DNA of 64,000 nt from Sphaerospermopsis torques-reginae ITEP-024 (GTDB lineage Bacteria; Cyanobacteriota; Cyanobacteriia; Cyanobacteriales; Nostocaceae): the NCBI RefSeq assembly GCF_019598945.1, contig NZ_CP080598.1, positions 744,001-808,000 of the forward strand, given 5' to 3'. Of this stretch, positions 34,645 through 44,706 are shown in pieces. The first letter of the stretch is position 1, and every line of letters begins with the position of its first letter. Both the position numbers and the translations under genes were made by a program. A model generated the notes under the pieces. The model saw only the letters and a list, made by a program, of their open reading frames with translations, had not been told where the DNA came from and searched no databases.

Positions 34645-36534
34645 GTGAAAGGACAACAAATATTATTTCATAGTTTCTTACCTGGTGTAACAGCAGCAGT
34701 ATTAACAACTCAGTCGGCTTGGGCTGGAACAGTCAAAGTTGATGAGGTAAAGCTGGTGTCTTCTTCTAGTGCCTTGACTGCAACTGATGTGAAAACCTCA
34801 GTTGTGGACATCAATAGGCAAATGCCCATTACTGCGGTTGATAATTCTCCAGCTTTTGTGCCTACCCTGGCTTTCAGTAAACTCAGTGAGCAGCCTGTGG
34901 CTAATCAGAGTGTGACAGAAATTACTGCGGTTAAAACTACAAATGTACCAACAGAAAAAAGGCCGAAAACAGTTTTACCGATTTCATTGACTGAATTAAA
35001 AGTAGCACGGTTGACAGAAGTCAATAAATGTTTACAGGCAGAGCAGAAAAGCCAAGCAGCTTTGCTCCTAGCCCCAAGCACCTGTTCTACAAAAAAAGCT
35101 AATTTGGCAACATTAGCTCAAGTGACTACGCCCAGTGAATCAGAAACGCCTAATACTTCACAGCCTCCTGCTCAGAATACAGAAAATGTAACACCTGTTC
35201 CCGCAAGTTCTACGGAGACACCACTGGAAAACCTGAATCCTAGTCCTAATCCTCTGGTATTTCCTACTAAACCAGAGGAAGTGAAACTTCAGGAAACTCA
35301 GCCGATTACTTTAGAACAGGCTCTAGAATTGGCAAAGCGTAATAGTAATGAACTCCAGGTAGCTGTTTTGCAGTTGGAAAGCAGTAAAGCTGCTCTCAAA
35401 GAAGCTCAAGCTGCTTTGCTGCCAACTTTAAGTGTGAATGGTACAATCAGTAACAGCCGTACCACTAACAGCACACTGGCAGCTAAACAAGCAGGAATTG
35501 ACGCTGAATCTAATAGTAGTTTCGATAGTGAAGCGCAACTGAGATATGACCTTTACACATCTGGGAGACGGAACGCAGCGATTAAAGAAGCTGAAGAACA
35601 GGTACGTTTTCAGGAATTGGATGTAGAAAGACAAGCTGAGGAAATTCGCTTAAATGTCGCCACAGATTACTATGCTTTGCAACAAGCAGATGAAAATGTG
35701 CGGATTTCTCGATCAGCAGTCGAAAATTCTCAGGCTAGTTTGCGAGATGCTTTGGCTTTAGAAAGGGCTGGAGTGGGTACAAGATTCGATGTATTGCGAT
35801 CGCAAGTGAATTTAGCCAATGCCCAACAAGACTTAACTAATGCCCTTTCTCAGCAAATCATTGCTCGGCGACGGTTAGCTGTGCGGTTAAATCTGTCCCA
35901 GTCCGCAAATATTAGTGCCGCTGATCCTGTACAATTAGCAGGTCTTTGGGAACGTAGCCTAGAAGATAGTATCATTCTGGCTTATCAAAATCGTCCCGAA
36001 TTACAACAGCAGTTGGCACGGAGAAACATCAGCGAACAACGTAGAAAACAAGCTTTAGCATCTTTGAGACCACAAATAAGCTTACTAGCCAGCTATAACT
36101 TGCTAGATGTGTTTAATGATAATGTCAACGTCAGTGACGGTTATTCTGTGGGAGTACAAGCCACTTTGAATTTATATGATGGTGGTGCTGCAAGAGCAAG
36201 AGCAGCCCAGGCTAAAGCTAATATGGCAGTTGAGGAAACTCGATTTGGACAACAACGCAACGAAATCCGCTTTCAAGTAGAACAGGCTTATTCTACTCAA
36301 GTTGCTAACTTGGAAAACGTGCAAACTGCTAATGCGGCTCTAGAGCAAGCTAAAGAATCCCTCAGATTAGCGCGTTTACGTTTTCAAGCTGGTGTAGGGA
36401 CTCAAACTGACGTGATTAACGCAGAAAATGAACTCACAAGATCCGAAGGTAATCGCATTCGCGCCATTTTGGATTACAATCGTGCTTTGACAGAGCTACA
36501 ACGCTTCGTCACCTCCAGAGCTTTTCAGAAGTAA
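34645..36534 (+). CDS. hgdD: TolC-family outer membrane efflux protein, HgdD-like
   Basis: TolC-type trimeric outer-membrane channel. In Anabaena PCC 7120 the homologue HgdD, encoded directly after kaiC, exports heterocyst glycolipids and other substrates. An N-terminal signal-like segment (SFLPGVTAAVLTTQSAWAGT) is followed by a roughly 170-residue low-complexity Pro/Thr/Ser region. Two TolC repeats then run from PITLEQALELAKRNSNELQV to the end, with AGVGTRFDVLRSQVNLANAQ and AGVGTQTDVINAENELTRSE in matching positions. The GTG start at 34645 has GAGGGGA ahead. The gene after kaiC and the repeat structure support HgdD, though the exact substrate is inferred. A strong terminator follows. Confidence 0.88.
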   Translation: MKGQQILFHSFLPGVTAAVLTTQSAWAGTVKVDEVKLVSSSSALTATDVKTSVVDINRQMPITAVDNSPAFVPTLAFSKLSEQPVANQSVTEITAVKTTNVPTEKRPKTVLPISLTELKVARLTEVNKCLQAEQKSQAALLLAPSTCSTKKANLATLAQVTTPSESETPNTSQPPAQNTENVTPVPASSTETPLENLNPSPNPLVFPTKPEEVKLQETQPITLEQALELAKRNSNELQVAVLQLESSKAALKEAQAALLPTLSVNGTISNSRTTNSTLAAKQAGIDAESNSSFDSEAQLRYDLYTSGRRNAAIKEAEEQVRFQELDVERQAEEIRLNVATDYYALQQADENVRISRSAVENSQASLRDALALERAGVGTRFDVLRSQVNLANAQQDLTNALSQQIIARRRLAVRLNLSQSANISAADPVQLAGLWERSLEDSIILAYQNRPELQQQLARRNISEQRRKQALASLRPQISLLASYNLLDVFNDNVNVSDGYSVGVQATLNLYDGGAARARAAQAKANMAVEETRFGQQRNEIRFQVEQAYSTQVANLENVQTANAALEQAKESLRLARLRFQAGVGTQTDVINAENELTRSEGNRIRAILDYNRALTELQRFVTSRAFQK

Positions 36535-36611
36535 ACAAATATAGCAGGAGTCAGGAGTCAGGAGTCGTAGGGGTACTCTGTCTCCGGCTATAAAAATTGT
36601 TTACAAACCCC

Positions 36612-36656
36612 AAAAAGCCTCATTGCCAGTAATTTCACTGCAAAATGAGGCTTTTT
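36612..36656. terminator. Strong intrinsic terminator after hgdD
   Basis: AAAAAGCCTCATT (36612-36624) pairs perfectly with AATGAGGCTTTTT (36644-36656). The A-run and T-run flank the stem on both sides, so it can stop transcription from either direction. Confidence 0.9.
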
Positions 36657-36682
36657 AGTTAAAAACGCTATATTTGTTACAG

Positions 36683-36832
<150 letters not shown>

Positions 36833-36849
36833 CTCCTTGATCTCCTTTT

Positions 36850-37227
36850 ATGACTAAAATCACATCACAAGAAATAGCCCAATTTCGCTCTCAATTAGCA
36901 GATGATATTCAAGCAATGGAAGCATTAGACTTGATAGAAGACTGTGAGGGAGACTTAGAAGATGCAGCCATGACCCTGGCTATTAAAGCGGGACAAGAAC
37001 CTGGTAGAACAAATTCTGAATGGTTAGACGCTTTAGCAAAAAAATGGCGTGCTGTTATCTGCGAACAAGAATATAGAGATAATTTATTAAATGGTTCAAT
37101 TTCTGGGATGATGTCAAACCTGAGAAGTATTCCAGAGTTTCCCAAAATTTTGGCAACACCAGTTTTGATATATGTCCTCAAGCAAGGTGTAAATAATTTC
37201 TGTGAACCTTTAGATTCTTTAAAATAA
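36850..37227 (+). CDS. Conserved cyanobacterial hypothetical protein
   Basis: A 125-residue soluble, acidic protein with no signal peptide or helix predicted to cross a membrane. ALDLIEDCEGDLEDAAMTLA and EWLDALAKKWRAVICEQEYR are the best-conserved-looking stretches. I do not know its function. The start is preceded by CTCCTGA heptads and a weak CTCCTTTT spacer instead of a ribosome-binding site. Confidence 0.75.
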   Translation: MTKITSQEIAQFRSQLADDIQAMEALDLIEDCEGDLEDAAMTLAIKAGQEPGRTNSEWLDALAKKWRAVICEQEYRDNLLNGSISGMMSNLRSIPEFPKILATPVLIYVLKQGVNNFCEPLDSLK

Positions 37228-37322
37228 TATTTGGTGCTGAATCTGTCGTTGAACCAGTGCTGATATTCTGTTAATTAAAGATAATTAAAGAAACCCTGTT
37301 TTATATAACTGTTTTTAGATCA

Positions 37323-37823
37323 ATGAATTACCTTGTTGCCGTATTACCAGACCGTATCCAAGCTGAATCTGCTTACTTAGGCTTAGAAAAAGAAGGGATA
37401 AATAGCACTATCCTGGGTAGAGGATACAAAACCGCTGATGAGTTTGGTTTAATTGATCCCAAAGAAGAAGCGAAAAAACAAGTACGCTTGATGGCATTCT
37501 GGTTAATACCATTCGGCTTTTTTGCTGGTTTTACCTTCAGTCTCATCACTGGTTTAAACACCTTTGCTTGGGCTGGTGAAATCGGTAATCATGTTATTGG
37601 TGGGTTACTGGGTGCTGGTAGCGGTGCTATGGGTAGCGTCTTTGTTGGTGGTGGTGTGGGTTTGGTTTTTGGTAGTGGTGATGCTTTACCCTACCGTAAC
37701 CGCTTAGATGCTGGTAAATATTTAATTGTGGTTCAAGGTTCAGAAACTCTGACTCGCCAAGCTACCCGCATTTTACGTCAATATGACCCTGAAAATATCC
37801 AAGGTTATGCTGAAAATGGGTAA
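37323..37823 (+). CDS. Conserved membrane protein of unknown function
   Basis: A 166-residue protein. Residues 1-50 resemble a small alpha/beta (signal-transduction-like) domain that starts YLVAVLPDRIQAESAYLGLE. Two glycine-rich helices follow (about 58-80 and 90-122, GGLLGAGSGAMGSVFVGGGV), and a C-terminal segment GKYLIVVQGSETLTRQATRIL ends the protein. The pattern recurs in cyanobacteria without an assigned role. Confidence 0.75.
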   Translation: MNYLVAVLPDRIQAESAYLGLEKEGINSTILGRGYKTADEFGLIDPKEEAKKQVRLMAFWLIPFGFFAGFTFSLITGLNTFAWAGEIGNHVIGGLLGAGSGAMGSVFVGGGVGLVFGSGDALPYRNRLDAGKYLIVVQGSETLTRQATRILRQYDPENIQGYAENG

Positions 37824-37920
37824 TAGGTAATAGGTAATTGGTAATGGGTAATTCATAATTCCTAATTTTTCCCAATCACCAATCACCAGTCACCAATCAC
37901 CAATCACCAATCACCAATCA
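37822..37920. repeat. Facing heptad arrays (GTAATAG / CAATCAC)
   Basis: A left arm of GTAATAG/GTAATTG units and a right arm of CAATCACC units that runs straight into the start codon at 37923 (only two bases between). Confidence 0.9.
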
Positions 37921-37922
37921 CC

Positions 37923-38702
37923 ATGCTCCCTAGAGAAGAACTTTTAAAAGGTGTTGAAAACCGCGATAGTATCGCCCGTGTAATTGACCAAGCAGAACAG
38001 GCTATAAAGACCTGGGAAGTGGTTATAACTGATTTTTTGTCTCCGCCGGAGTTAGCCGAAATTCAAAGGGTTTTTAGCCGGTTAACAGAGGTGCATTTAG
38101 TCGCCTGGGGTGGATATCCACAAGCTGAACGTCAAAGAGTGGCGATCGCCCGTTCTGAACTTCCTTTAGATTCATCTCAAGTTGCTATTACTGCTTTAGA
38201 AATTGCTGGTAATTTTCTGTTTGATACTGCTACCCATCGTGATTTTTTAGGCGCAATGTTGGGTACAGGAATTGTCAGGGAAAAAACCGGAGATATTATT
38301 ATTTTGGGGGAAAGAGGAGCGCAAGCAATTGTAGTTCCTGAACTGGTAGAATTTTTAGAAATGAATTTAAAACAGGTGCGTTCTGTGCCTGTGAAAACTC
38401 AACCTATTGATATTAACGAATTAAAAATTAGAGAACCGAAAAAGAAAGAATTAACTACAGTAGAAGCTTCTTTAAGATTAGATGCGATCGCCTCTGCTGG
38501 TTTTGGGATGTCTCGTAATAAAATGGTTGATTTAATTGACTCTGGTGATGTGCGGGTAAATTGGAAAGAAATTACTCAAGCGAGTTCGCAAGTCAAAACC
38601 GGAGATTTAATAGCAATTCGTGGAAAAGGACGTTTAGAAGTTGGCGAAATTGCCGTGACTAAAAAAGAACGTTACCGCGTGCAATTAACCAGATATATGT
38701 AG
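37923..38702 (+). CDS. Photosystem II S4 domain protein (YlmH-like)
   Basis: A 259-residue RNA-binding-type protein. The N-terminal domain has FLSPPELAEIQRVFSRLTEV and GGYPQAERQRVAIAR, and the middle part DRDFLGAMLGTGIVREKTGD-like sequence. The C-terminal S4 domain contains EASLRLDAIASAGFGMSRNK and KTGDLIAIRGKGRLEV. The family (TIGR03069) occurs across oxygenic phototrophs and is reported in photosystem II preparations; a molecular role is not settled. The start codon touches the CAATCAC heptad array and has no Shine-Dalgarno sequence. Confidence 0.9.
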   Translation: MLPREELLKGVENRDSIARVIDQAEQAIKTWEVVITDFLSPPELAEIQRVFSRLTEVHLVAWGGYPQAERQRVAIARSELPLDSSQVAITALEIAGNFLFDTATHRDFLGAMLGTGIVREKTGDIIILGERGAQAIVVPELVEFLEMNLKQVRSVPVKTQPIDINELKIREPKKKELTTVEASLRLDAIASAGFGMSRNKMVDLIDSGDVRVNWKEITQASSQVKTGDLIAIRGKGRLEVGEIAVTKKERYRVQLTRYM

Positions 38703-38780
38703 TCAATTGATAATTGATAATTGATAATTGATAATTACGAATTACTAAATTATGAATTATCAATTACGAATTACGAATTA
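38703..38780. repeat. TAATTGA and ATTACGA heptad arrays
   Basis: Short tandem repeats of TGATAAT and ATTACGA units between convergent genes. Their reverse orientation relative to each other is weak. Confidence 0.7.
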
Positions 38781-39553
38781 TTCTTAAACTGTTTTGCTAT
38801 TGCGCTTACCAAAGATTCTCTGGGTAAAAAGCGGTGCATATTGACAATGATTTTATTTGCTAAACCACCGCTAACTACATTTGAATCACCTTTTTCTAAA
38901 CCTTGTAAAGCATCTTTGACAACTTCTTCAGGAGTGGCTATTTTATTATTTGCAGATGCTAAATTTTCAGGAAACTTAGCTTCAATGAAAAAGTCTGTTT
39001 CTGTTGGACCTGGACAAACTACTAAAACTTTCACCCCATAATCTTTATTTTCCGCCCACAAAGCTTCACTAAAACTGATAACAAATGCCTTAGTTGCAGC
39101 ATAAACAGAAATATAAGGCATTGGTTGAAAGCCGGCAATTGAGGATACATTAATAATACTACCAGAACGAAGTTGACGCATTAAAGGTAGAAATTTGTGA
39201 GTTAAATCTACCAACGCCATAATATTTAATTGAATCATTTTTTGTTGCCGTTCTCCATCCCGTTCGGCAAAATCTCCATAGTCACCAAAACCAGCATTAT
39301 TAACTAACAAATCAATTGTTATTTCTCGGTTATTAATAAAATCAAAAACTTCATTAGTAGCATTAGTTTCTGTCAAATCTTTGGCTATAACTTCAACTTT
39401 TACTTGATGTTTTTGTTCTAATTTTTTCGCTATTTGTTTAAGTTTTTCCTCTGAACGAGCAACGAGAACAAGATTTGTTTTGCGTGCTGCTAATTCTTCA
39501 GCAAAAGCTTTACCTATTCCACCTGACGCACCAGTAATTAAAGCTGTTGACAT
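38771..39553 (-). CDS. Short-chain dehydrogenase/reductase
   Basis: A 260-residue classical SDR. The Rossmann motif TGASGGIGKAF is at residues 7-17, NNAGFGDYGDF near 90, and the catalytic serine lies in SIINVSSIAGFQP. The Y-x3-K pair is YAATKAF. It is likely NADP-dependent because an arginine-bearing LVARSEEKL follows strand 2. The substrate is unknown; the tail resembles DltE/YqjQ-type SDRs involved in lipid or aldehyde reduction. Confidence 0.9.
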   Translation of the reverse strand: MSTALITGASGGIGKAFAEELAARKTNLVLVARSEEKLKQIAKKLEQKHQVKVEVIAKDLTETNATNEVFDFINNREITIDLLVNNAGFGDYGDFAERDGERQQKMIQLNIMALVDLTHKFLPLMRQLRSGSIINVSSIAGFQPMPYISVYAATKAFVISFSEALWAENKDYGVKVLVVCPGPTETDFFIEAKFPENLASANNKIATPEEVVKDALQGLEKGDSNVVSGGLANKIIVNMHRFLPRESLVSAIAKQFKNNS

Positions 39554-39708
39554 TTTGATATTATCTGATTTATTCCTTCACCTTTACTTATCGTAGCAAA
39601 CCAGCCTAGCGATTGTGTGGAGATGGGAAAATTTTTTTGGGAATCCTTGTATTATTTCTAGTCAGAACAGGGAATACTAGATTTAGAGAGATTTAGTCAG
39701 TTCTGGGT

Positions 39709-40976
39709 GTGATTATGTTCGGTAAAATCAAATTTGCGGCTTTTTTCATCGCAGGTACAGCAGGAGTTATATGGGTTGTCAATTTACCATATCCCATGAT
39801 CCGCAAACCTGTAGCACAGGTAGCACCCATTCTGCTGTTACCTAGTTTTATGAGTATGGATCATAACTACCGAGGTGCGATAGATGCTTTAGAACAAGCG
39901 GATCAATTAATTAGTCGAGCAACCAGCACTGCGGATATTGAACTGGGTGGAGAAAAAGTTAAAGCAGCAAAAAAACATTTGGATAATTTACCAGTTTGGT
40001 TTTTGGGTTATTATCCTCAGCGTTATTGTACTTTGTTTAGTTGTAGTTGGCAATTTACCTTAGATGAATTTCAACAGGCCAGAGAACGAGTAGCAAGATT
40101 AGATGCTGTAGTTTTCCAGGACAAAAATGCTTTAGTTCCTTTTAATGAAGCGAAAAATTCTCTAGAAACTGCAAAACAACAATATGCACAAGCTAAAGAT
40201 ACAAAAGAGCGAGAAACAGCTATTGCTAATTGGCAAATTGCTATAGATAAATTAGATCAAATTTCTCAACAAACATTAGCAGGAAAAACAGCACAAACGC
40301 AACTTATAGCCTACAAACGAGACTTTGAAAATGCGCGGATTAGTAGTTTTATTACTGCTGCCCAAGAATTTGATTTAGAAGCTCAAAAAATCCAACCAAC
40401 AAATTCTCAAGTGGCTGCGGAATTATGGCAACAGGCAATTTCTAGACTGGAAAGAGTGCCAAATGAAAATCCTCAATATGTGGATGCACAAAAATTAATT
40501 GCTTCCTATCAAGTTAAACAAAAAACTGTAATTGATCCACGTAGTACCACATTAATTGCAGCAGCAAAACAATATGCTTTAGCAGCAGCCCAAGCTTCCC
40601 AAAATCCCCCCATACTGTCCAAAAATGGGAACAAATTGCAGATTTATGGAAAAAGGCAATTCAACAATTAGAAAATGTGCAAGTTTCCGAAACCAGTTAT
40701 GTAGAAGCACAAAAGTTAATTGCACAATATCAAACGAATTTGGGAACTATTCAAAATCGTCGTCAAGCGGAAAGCGAGGGTAAGGAAATTCTCGATGCAG
40801 CAAATAAAGAAATTCAAAGTTTGATTGGGTCACCACCCACTAATAAAAATGAAGCCAAGGCGGAAATTATTAAAGTTATGAATCAATTGAGTAGTGTGAA
40901 ATCAGGAACAACTTCATATAATGAAGCACAAAGATTATTGAAATTGGCAGATAATCAGGTTAAAAAACTTCAATGA
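39709..40976 (+). pseudogene. Cyanobacterial helical-repeat protein with one frameshift
   Basis: Two frames join at a run of six C (40606-40611). Adding one C restores a continuous protein of about 420 residues, reading NPPHTVQKWEQIADLWKKAI across the join. The N-terminus is a membrane anchor (residues 5-25). The rest is helical repeats of a tetratricopeptide-like flavour, including QLISRATSTADIELGGEKVK and repeated YVDAQKLIASYQ/YVEAQKLIAQYQ blocks. The family function is unknown. The shift could be real decay, phase variation at a homopolymer or a sequencing error. It is otherwise well preserved. Confidence 0.75.
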
Positions 40977-41023
40977 TTAATATTTACTTGATCCAGGAAT
41001 AGTAATCGCTATACTTAACTAAC

Positions 41024-41195
41024 TATAGGACTCCTATTTGGTTTTTGATAGCGTAGCGTGGCGTAAGCCATACAGAACTTCGTACATACTGAAAGCCTTT
41101 TTTCCTGTTCCCTGTTCCCTGTTCCCTGTTCCCTGTTCCCTGTTCCCTGTTCCCTGCCTCCACGAAAAATTCATGAATCAAATCGGATCACTATA
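41024..41195. mobile_element. MITE-like element, copy 2
   Basis: It has the same 25-bp terminal inverted repeats and layout as 291-442, with TTCCCTG heptads (about seven units, 41103-41157) inside. It also carries a GCGTAGCGTGGCGTAAGCC insert near 41051-41069 that copy 1 lacks, while copy 1 has a different palindrome at another site. Both copies have taken in other short repeats. Confidence 0.75.
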
Positions 41196-41429
41196 TAAAC
41201 TCTGTACTTGAACTTATTGAAGTTATAGAGCAGTTATTAAACTTACTAAATGCTGATAGTACAGCATAAACAATAACATTAATTCTTTCTCCTAACTCCT
41301 GACTCCTTTGATTTGTTCTTGTTAAGAAATATTAATCTTTTCCTCTCAAACCTAAATAGAACCTAAATAAATGCAGTCTTTCAATTTTCACAATTCATAA
41401 TAGGATGGGTAACTGGCTAAGGTATTACA
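41196..41429. other. Leader of the DhaM-PTS fusion gene
   Basis: AT-rich sequence with a short CCTGACTC-type repeat near 41293. I see no gene and no clear regulatory palindrome. Confidence 0.5.
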
Positions 41430-43925
41430 GTGGTTGGTATTGTTATTGTTTCGCACAGTAAACAATTGGCTCTGGGAGTACAGGAACTAGCTGCACAGAT
41501 GGTTCAAGGAAAAATTCCCCTCGCTGTAGCAGCAGGTGTTGATGATCCAGAACACCCACTAGGTACAGATGCGATCAAGGTTTATGAAGCGATCGCCTCT
41601 GTATTCTCAGATGATGGTGTTCTCGTGCTGATGGATTTGGGTAGTGCTTTAATGAGTGCGGAAATGGCTCTGGAGTTTCTACCCCCAGAACAGCGAGAAA
41701 AAATCTATTTATGTGCAGCCCCATTAGTAGAAGGCGCTATTGCTGCTGTTGTTGCTGCTGCTGCTGGGAAAAACATCCAGCAAGTGATCACGGAAACACA
41801 AGGGGCATTAATAGCAAAAGCAACTCAGTTAAATTTTGTTACCAGTCCACTACCAGAAATCACTATACAAACTGGTAATACAGCAGCAATTCCTACCCAG
41901 GAAATTCGCCTCAAAATCACTAACCGCTTAGGTTTACACGCTCGTCCTGCTGCTCAGTTTGTAGCTACTGCATCCCGGTTTCAATCTCAAATCAAAGTAC
42001 AAAATTTAACCAGAAATACAGAAGCGGTCAGAGGTGACAGTATTAACCAAGTTGCTACTTTGGGAGTACGTCAAGGACATGAATTGCTGATAACTGCTAC
42101 TGGTACGGATGCTCAGGAGGCACTCAGAGCTTTACAAGGATTGATTATTAACAACTTTGGTGAAGACAATAGCATCATAGAGCTACCAGCCCGCCGTGAG
42201 GAAGTTACTGCGCCCACTGAAGGAGAACTCAGAGGAATTGCTGCTTCTGCGGGAATAGCGATCGCTCCATTAATTCATTATCAATCTGTCACCATCCCAA
42301 TTACAGAATATCACATAGAAAACGTTGAAATCGAGTGGCACAGATTACAATCTGCTATCCAAATAGCTAAACAGGAAATTGCTTCTTTACTTTCTCATAC
42401 ATCAATACAAATTGGTGACGCGGAAGCGGCTATTTTTGATGCCCATCTGTTATTTTTAGCAGATCCAGTCATGCTAGAAGCCGCACGTCAACATATTGTG
42501 GAAAAACGCCTTAATGCAGAAGTAGCTTGGCAAGCTGTAGTCGATGAAGTAGCAAATTCTTACCGTAAACTGGAAGATGCTTATTTACAAGAACGAGTAG
42601 ACGATGTAGTTGATGTTGGGCGTAGGGTGTTAAGAATTTTACTTGGTAGTCTGCCCACTGACTTGCACATCACAGAACCATCAATTATTGTCGGTACAGA
42701 TTTAAGTCCCTCGGATACCGCTAAACTCGATCCAACTAAGGTAATGGGCATTTGTATGACTTCTGGGAGTGCAACTTCCCATAGTGCTATTATCGCCCGT
42801 ACATTAGGCATTCCAGCGGTTGTGGGTGTAGCTCCTCAAATTTTAACCTTAGAAAGCGGTACTTTGATAGCAATTGATGGGGAAAGCGGTAAAGTTTGGG
42901 TAGCACCACCAGCAGAAACATTAACTGCCCTAGAAGCCAAACGTCAAAACTGGCAAACAGCCCAAGCCGAAGCGAAAGCTAAAGCACATCAGCCGGCGAT
43001 TACCCGTGATGGTCGGAGAATCCAGATTTTTGCTAATATTGGTAGTATTGCCGATGCCAAAGCTGCTGTAAGTCATGGTGCAGAAGGTGTGGGTTTACTG
43101 CGTACAGAGTTCTTGTATTTGGAAAAGACAAAAGCACCCACAGAAGAGGAACAATTAGAAGTTTATCAGGCGATCGCTCAGGTTTTAGACCAGCGTCCCT
43201 TAATTATTCGTACCCTGGATGTGGGTGGAGATAAACCACTTCCTTATCTGAGTTACCAAGAAGAAGCTAACCCCTTCTTAGGTGTGCGGGGAATACGTTT
43301 CTGTTTAGAAAATCCTCAATTCTTGAAAACTCAATTAAGGGCAATTTTACGCGCCAGTTCCGGTAATAATATCAAAATTATGTGGCCAATGATTGCCACG
43401 TTAACAGAATTACGAGCAGCTAAAGCAATTTTAACCGAAGTGCAAACAGAACTGCGACAAGCGGGAATAGATTTTGATGAAAAAATGGCAGTGGGAATGA
43501 TGATAGAGACACCCGCAGCAGTAGCTATTGCTGATCAGTTAGCTAGGGAAGTGGACTTTTTTAGTATAGGTACAAATGATTTAAGTCAGTATGTGATGGC
43601 AGGCGATCGCACTAATCCCAAAGTAGCAACTTTAGCCGATGCTTTGCAACCTGCGGTATTACGTATGATTCAGCAAACTGTAGAAGTTGCCCATGCTGCT
43701 AATATTTGGGTGGGGTTGTGTGGAGAAGTGGCCGCAGAAACCTTAGTAGCACCCATTTTATTAGGTTTGGGATTAGATGAACTAAGTGTCAATCCCCAAG
43801 CGATCGCACCATTAAAACAAGCTATTTCCCATTTAACCATCACAGAATCTCAGTCGATCGCATCTGTAGCATTAACACAAGATTCAGCCACCAGTGTCAG
43901 GGAATTAGTTTATCCCATCGGCTGA
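41430..43925 (+). CDS. dhaM: DhaM-HPr-Enzyme I fusion phosphotransferase
   Basis: A PTS-type phosphoryl donor of 831 residues joining three modules. DhaM EIIA (residues 1-125) has active-site H9 in GIVIVSHSKQLALG. HPr (about 158-245) has H170 in NRLGLHARPAAQF. Enzyme I (about 268-825) has H451 in GSATSHSAIIARTLGIPAVVG, plus RTEFLYLEK, LDVGGDKPLPYL and DFFSIGTNDLSQYVMAGDRT. In DhaKLM systems such a fusion passes phosphate from PEP to dihydroxyacetone via DhaL. No dhaK or dhaL is seen in this window. Translation starts at GTG 41430 with weak AAGG ahead. Confidence 0.92.
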   Translation: MVGIVIVSHSKQLALGVQELAAQMVQGKIPLAVAAGVDDPEHPLGTDAIKVYEAIASVFSDDGVLVLMDLGSALMSAEMALEFLPPEQREKIYLCAAPLVEGAIAAVVAAAAGKNIQQVITETQGALIAKATQLNFVTSPLPEITIQTGNTAAIPTQEIRLKITNRLGLHARPAAQFVATASRFQSQIKVQNLTRNTEAVRGDSINQVATLGVRQGHELLITATGTDAQEALRALQGLIINNFGEDNSIIELPARREEVTAPTEGELRGIAASAGIAIAPLIHYQSVTIPITEYHIENVEIEWHRLQSAIQIAKQEIASLLSHTSIQIGDAEAAIFDAHLLFLADPVMLEAARQHIVEKRLNAEVAWQAVVDEVANSYRKLEDAYLQERVDDVVDVGRRVLRILLGSLPTDLHITEPSIIVGTDLSPSDTAKLDPTKVMGICMTSGSATSHSAIIARTLGIPAVVGVAPQILTLESGTLIAIDGESGKVWVAPPAETLTALEAKRQNWQTAQAEAKAKAHQPAITRDGRRIQIFANIGSIADAKAAVSHGAEGVGLLRTEFLYLEKTKAPTEEEQLEVYQAIAQVLDQRPLIIRTLDVGGDKPLPYLSYQEEANPFLGVRGIRFCLENPQFLKTQLRAILRASSGNNIKIMWPMIATLTELRAAKAILTEVQTELRQAGIDFDEKMAVGMMIETPAAVAIADQLAREVDFFSIGTNDLSQYVMAGDRTNPKVATLADALQPAVLRMIQQTVEVAHAANIWVGLCGEVAAETLVAPILLGLGLDELSVNPQAIAPLKQAISHLTITESQSIASVALTQDSATSVRELVYPIG

Positions 43926-43959
43926 AAGATACAACATCAAAGATAAAAAATCACACACA

Positions 43960-43984
43960 AGAGACGTTTCTGGGGAACGTCTCT
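43960..43984. terminator. Hairpin after the DhaM fusion gene
   Basis: AGAGACGTT pairs perfectly with AACGTCTCT around a 7-base loop. There is no T-run, so this may be a dispersed palindromic repeat acting as a 3' end stabiliser rather than a classical terminator. Confidence 0.55.
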
Positions 43985-44079
43985 CATCAAACTATCTAAA
44001 TGAATAGCTTTGTCAATATTCTTTTGTTTTTATATCAAACTGCAATACGCTGCTATGAATCCTCAGTTTCAAAGCAGCA

Positions 44080-44706
44080 TTAACGCAGAAAGCTACTGAT
44101 AAGCCACATCAAAATAAACGTCAGAACCGTAGAAAACTGATTTGCTGTAATGTTGATCAAAGCTAGTTGCTGTAATACAGGTACTGCAATCAATCCCCCA
44201 GCTATTAAGCCAATAATAAGACTTGCCAGGGTAAACAAAACTGCTCGACCAAATTTATTTTCCTTGCGGTTGAGAAAATAAATACTTACTCCAACCCCAA
44301 CCACCAATCCCAGTTGCAAAACCTGATCGCTGGCAGCAGGAACAAATAAACTAATAGCACTTAAACCCAGGAACCAAGCTCCTGGTGCGAGTACATCTGA
44401 TAGACTCGGTTGATCTAATATTCGTTGCAGCCATGCAGGTGACTGCTCACGAGTAACCGGACTTTCTTTTTGTGGAGATGGAACTCGCATTTCTGGAAAG
44501 CGGATACGCTCTGGTACTTTAATTTTACCTTCTTGGCGCATTCGTAAGCGATCCATTAGAATCGCATCATAAGCTGCTTCAATTAATTCCCGACCCTTGC
44601 TATCACCACCATGTTGCTCCAACAGGCGATTGCGAGCGTCCTGAATTTCATCAAAACTAGCATCTTCTGATACCCCAAGTTTTTGGTAGGGATTTTGATC
44701 GCTCAT
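44080..44706 (-). CDS. CPP1-like (DUF3353) J-like membrane protein
   Basis: CPP1 proteins are J-like chaperones that stabilise light-dependent protochlorophyllide oxidoreductase in plastids and cyanobacteria. This 208-residue protein starts with a J-like helix pair (NPYQKLGVSEDASFDEIQDA) lacking the HPD signature. A basic linker and about four membrane helices follow (about residues 104-125, 128-147, 152-176 and 188-207). The arrangement matches the family well. It lies alone, transcribed away from the OmpR-type regulator. Confidence 0.88.
   Translation of the reverse strand: MSDQNPYQKLGVSEDASFDEIQDARNRLLEQHGGDSKGRELIEAAYDAILMDRLRMRQEGKIKVPERIRFPEMRVPSPQKESPVTREQSPAWLQRILDQPSLSDVLAPGAWFLGLSAISLFVPAASDQVLQLGLVVGVGVSIYFLNRKENKFGRAVLFTLASLIIGLIAGGLIAVPVLQQLALINITANQFSTVLTFILMWLISSFLR

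Noticed and set aside
43960-43984. Rho-independent terminator with U-tract
   Set aside because: The stem is perfect but no T-run follows, so I list it only as a hairpin of uncertain role.
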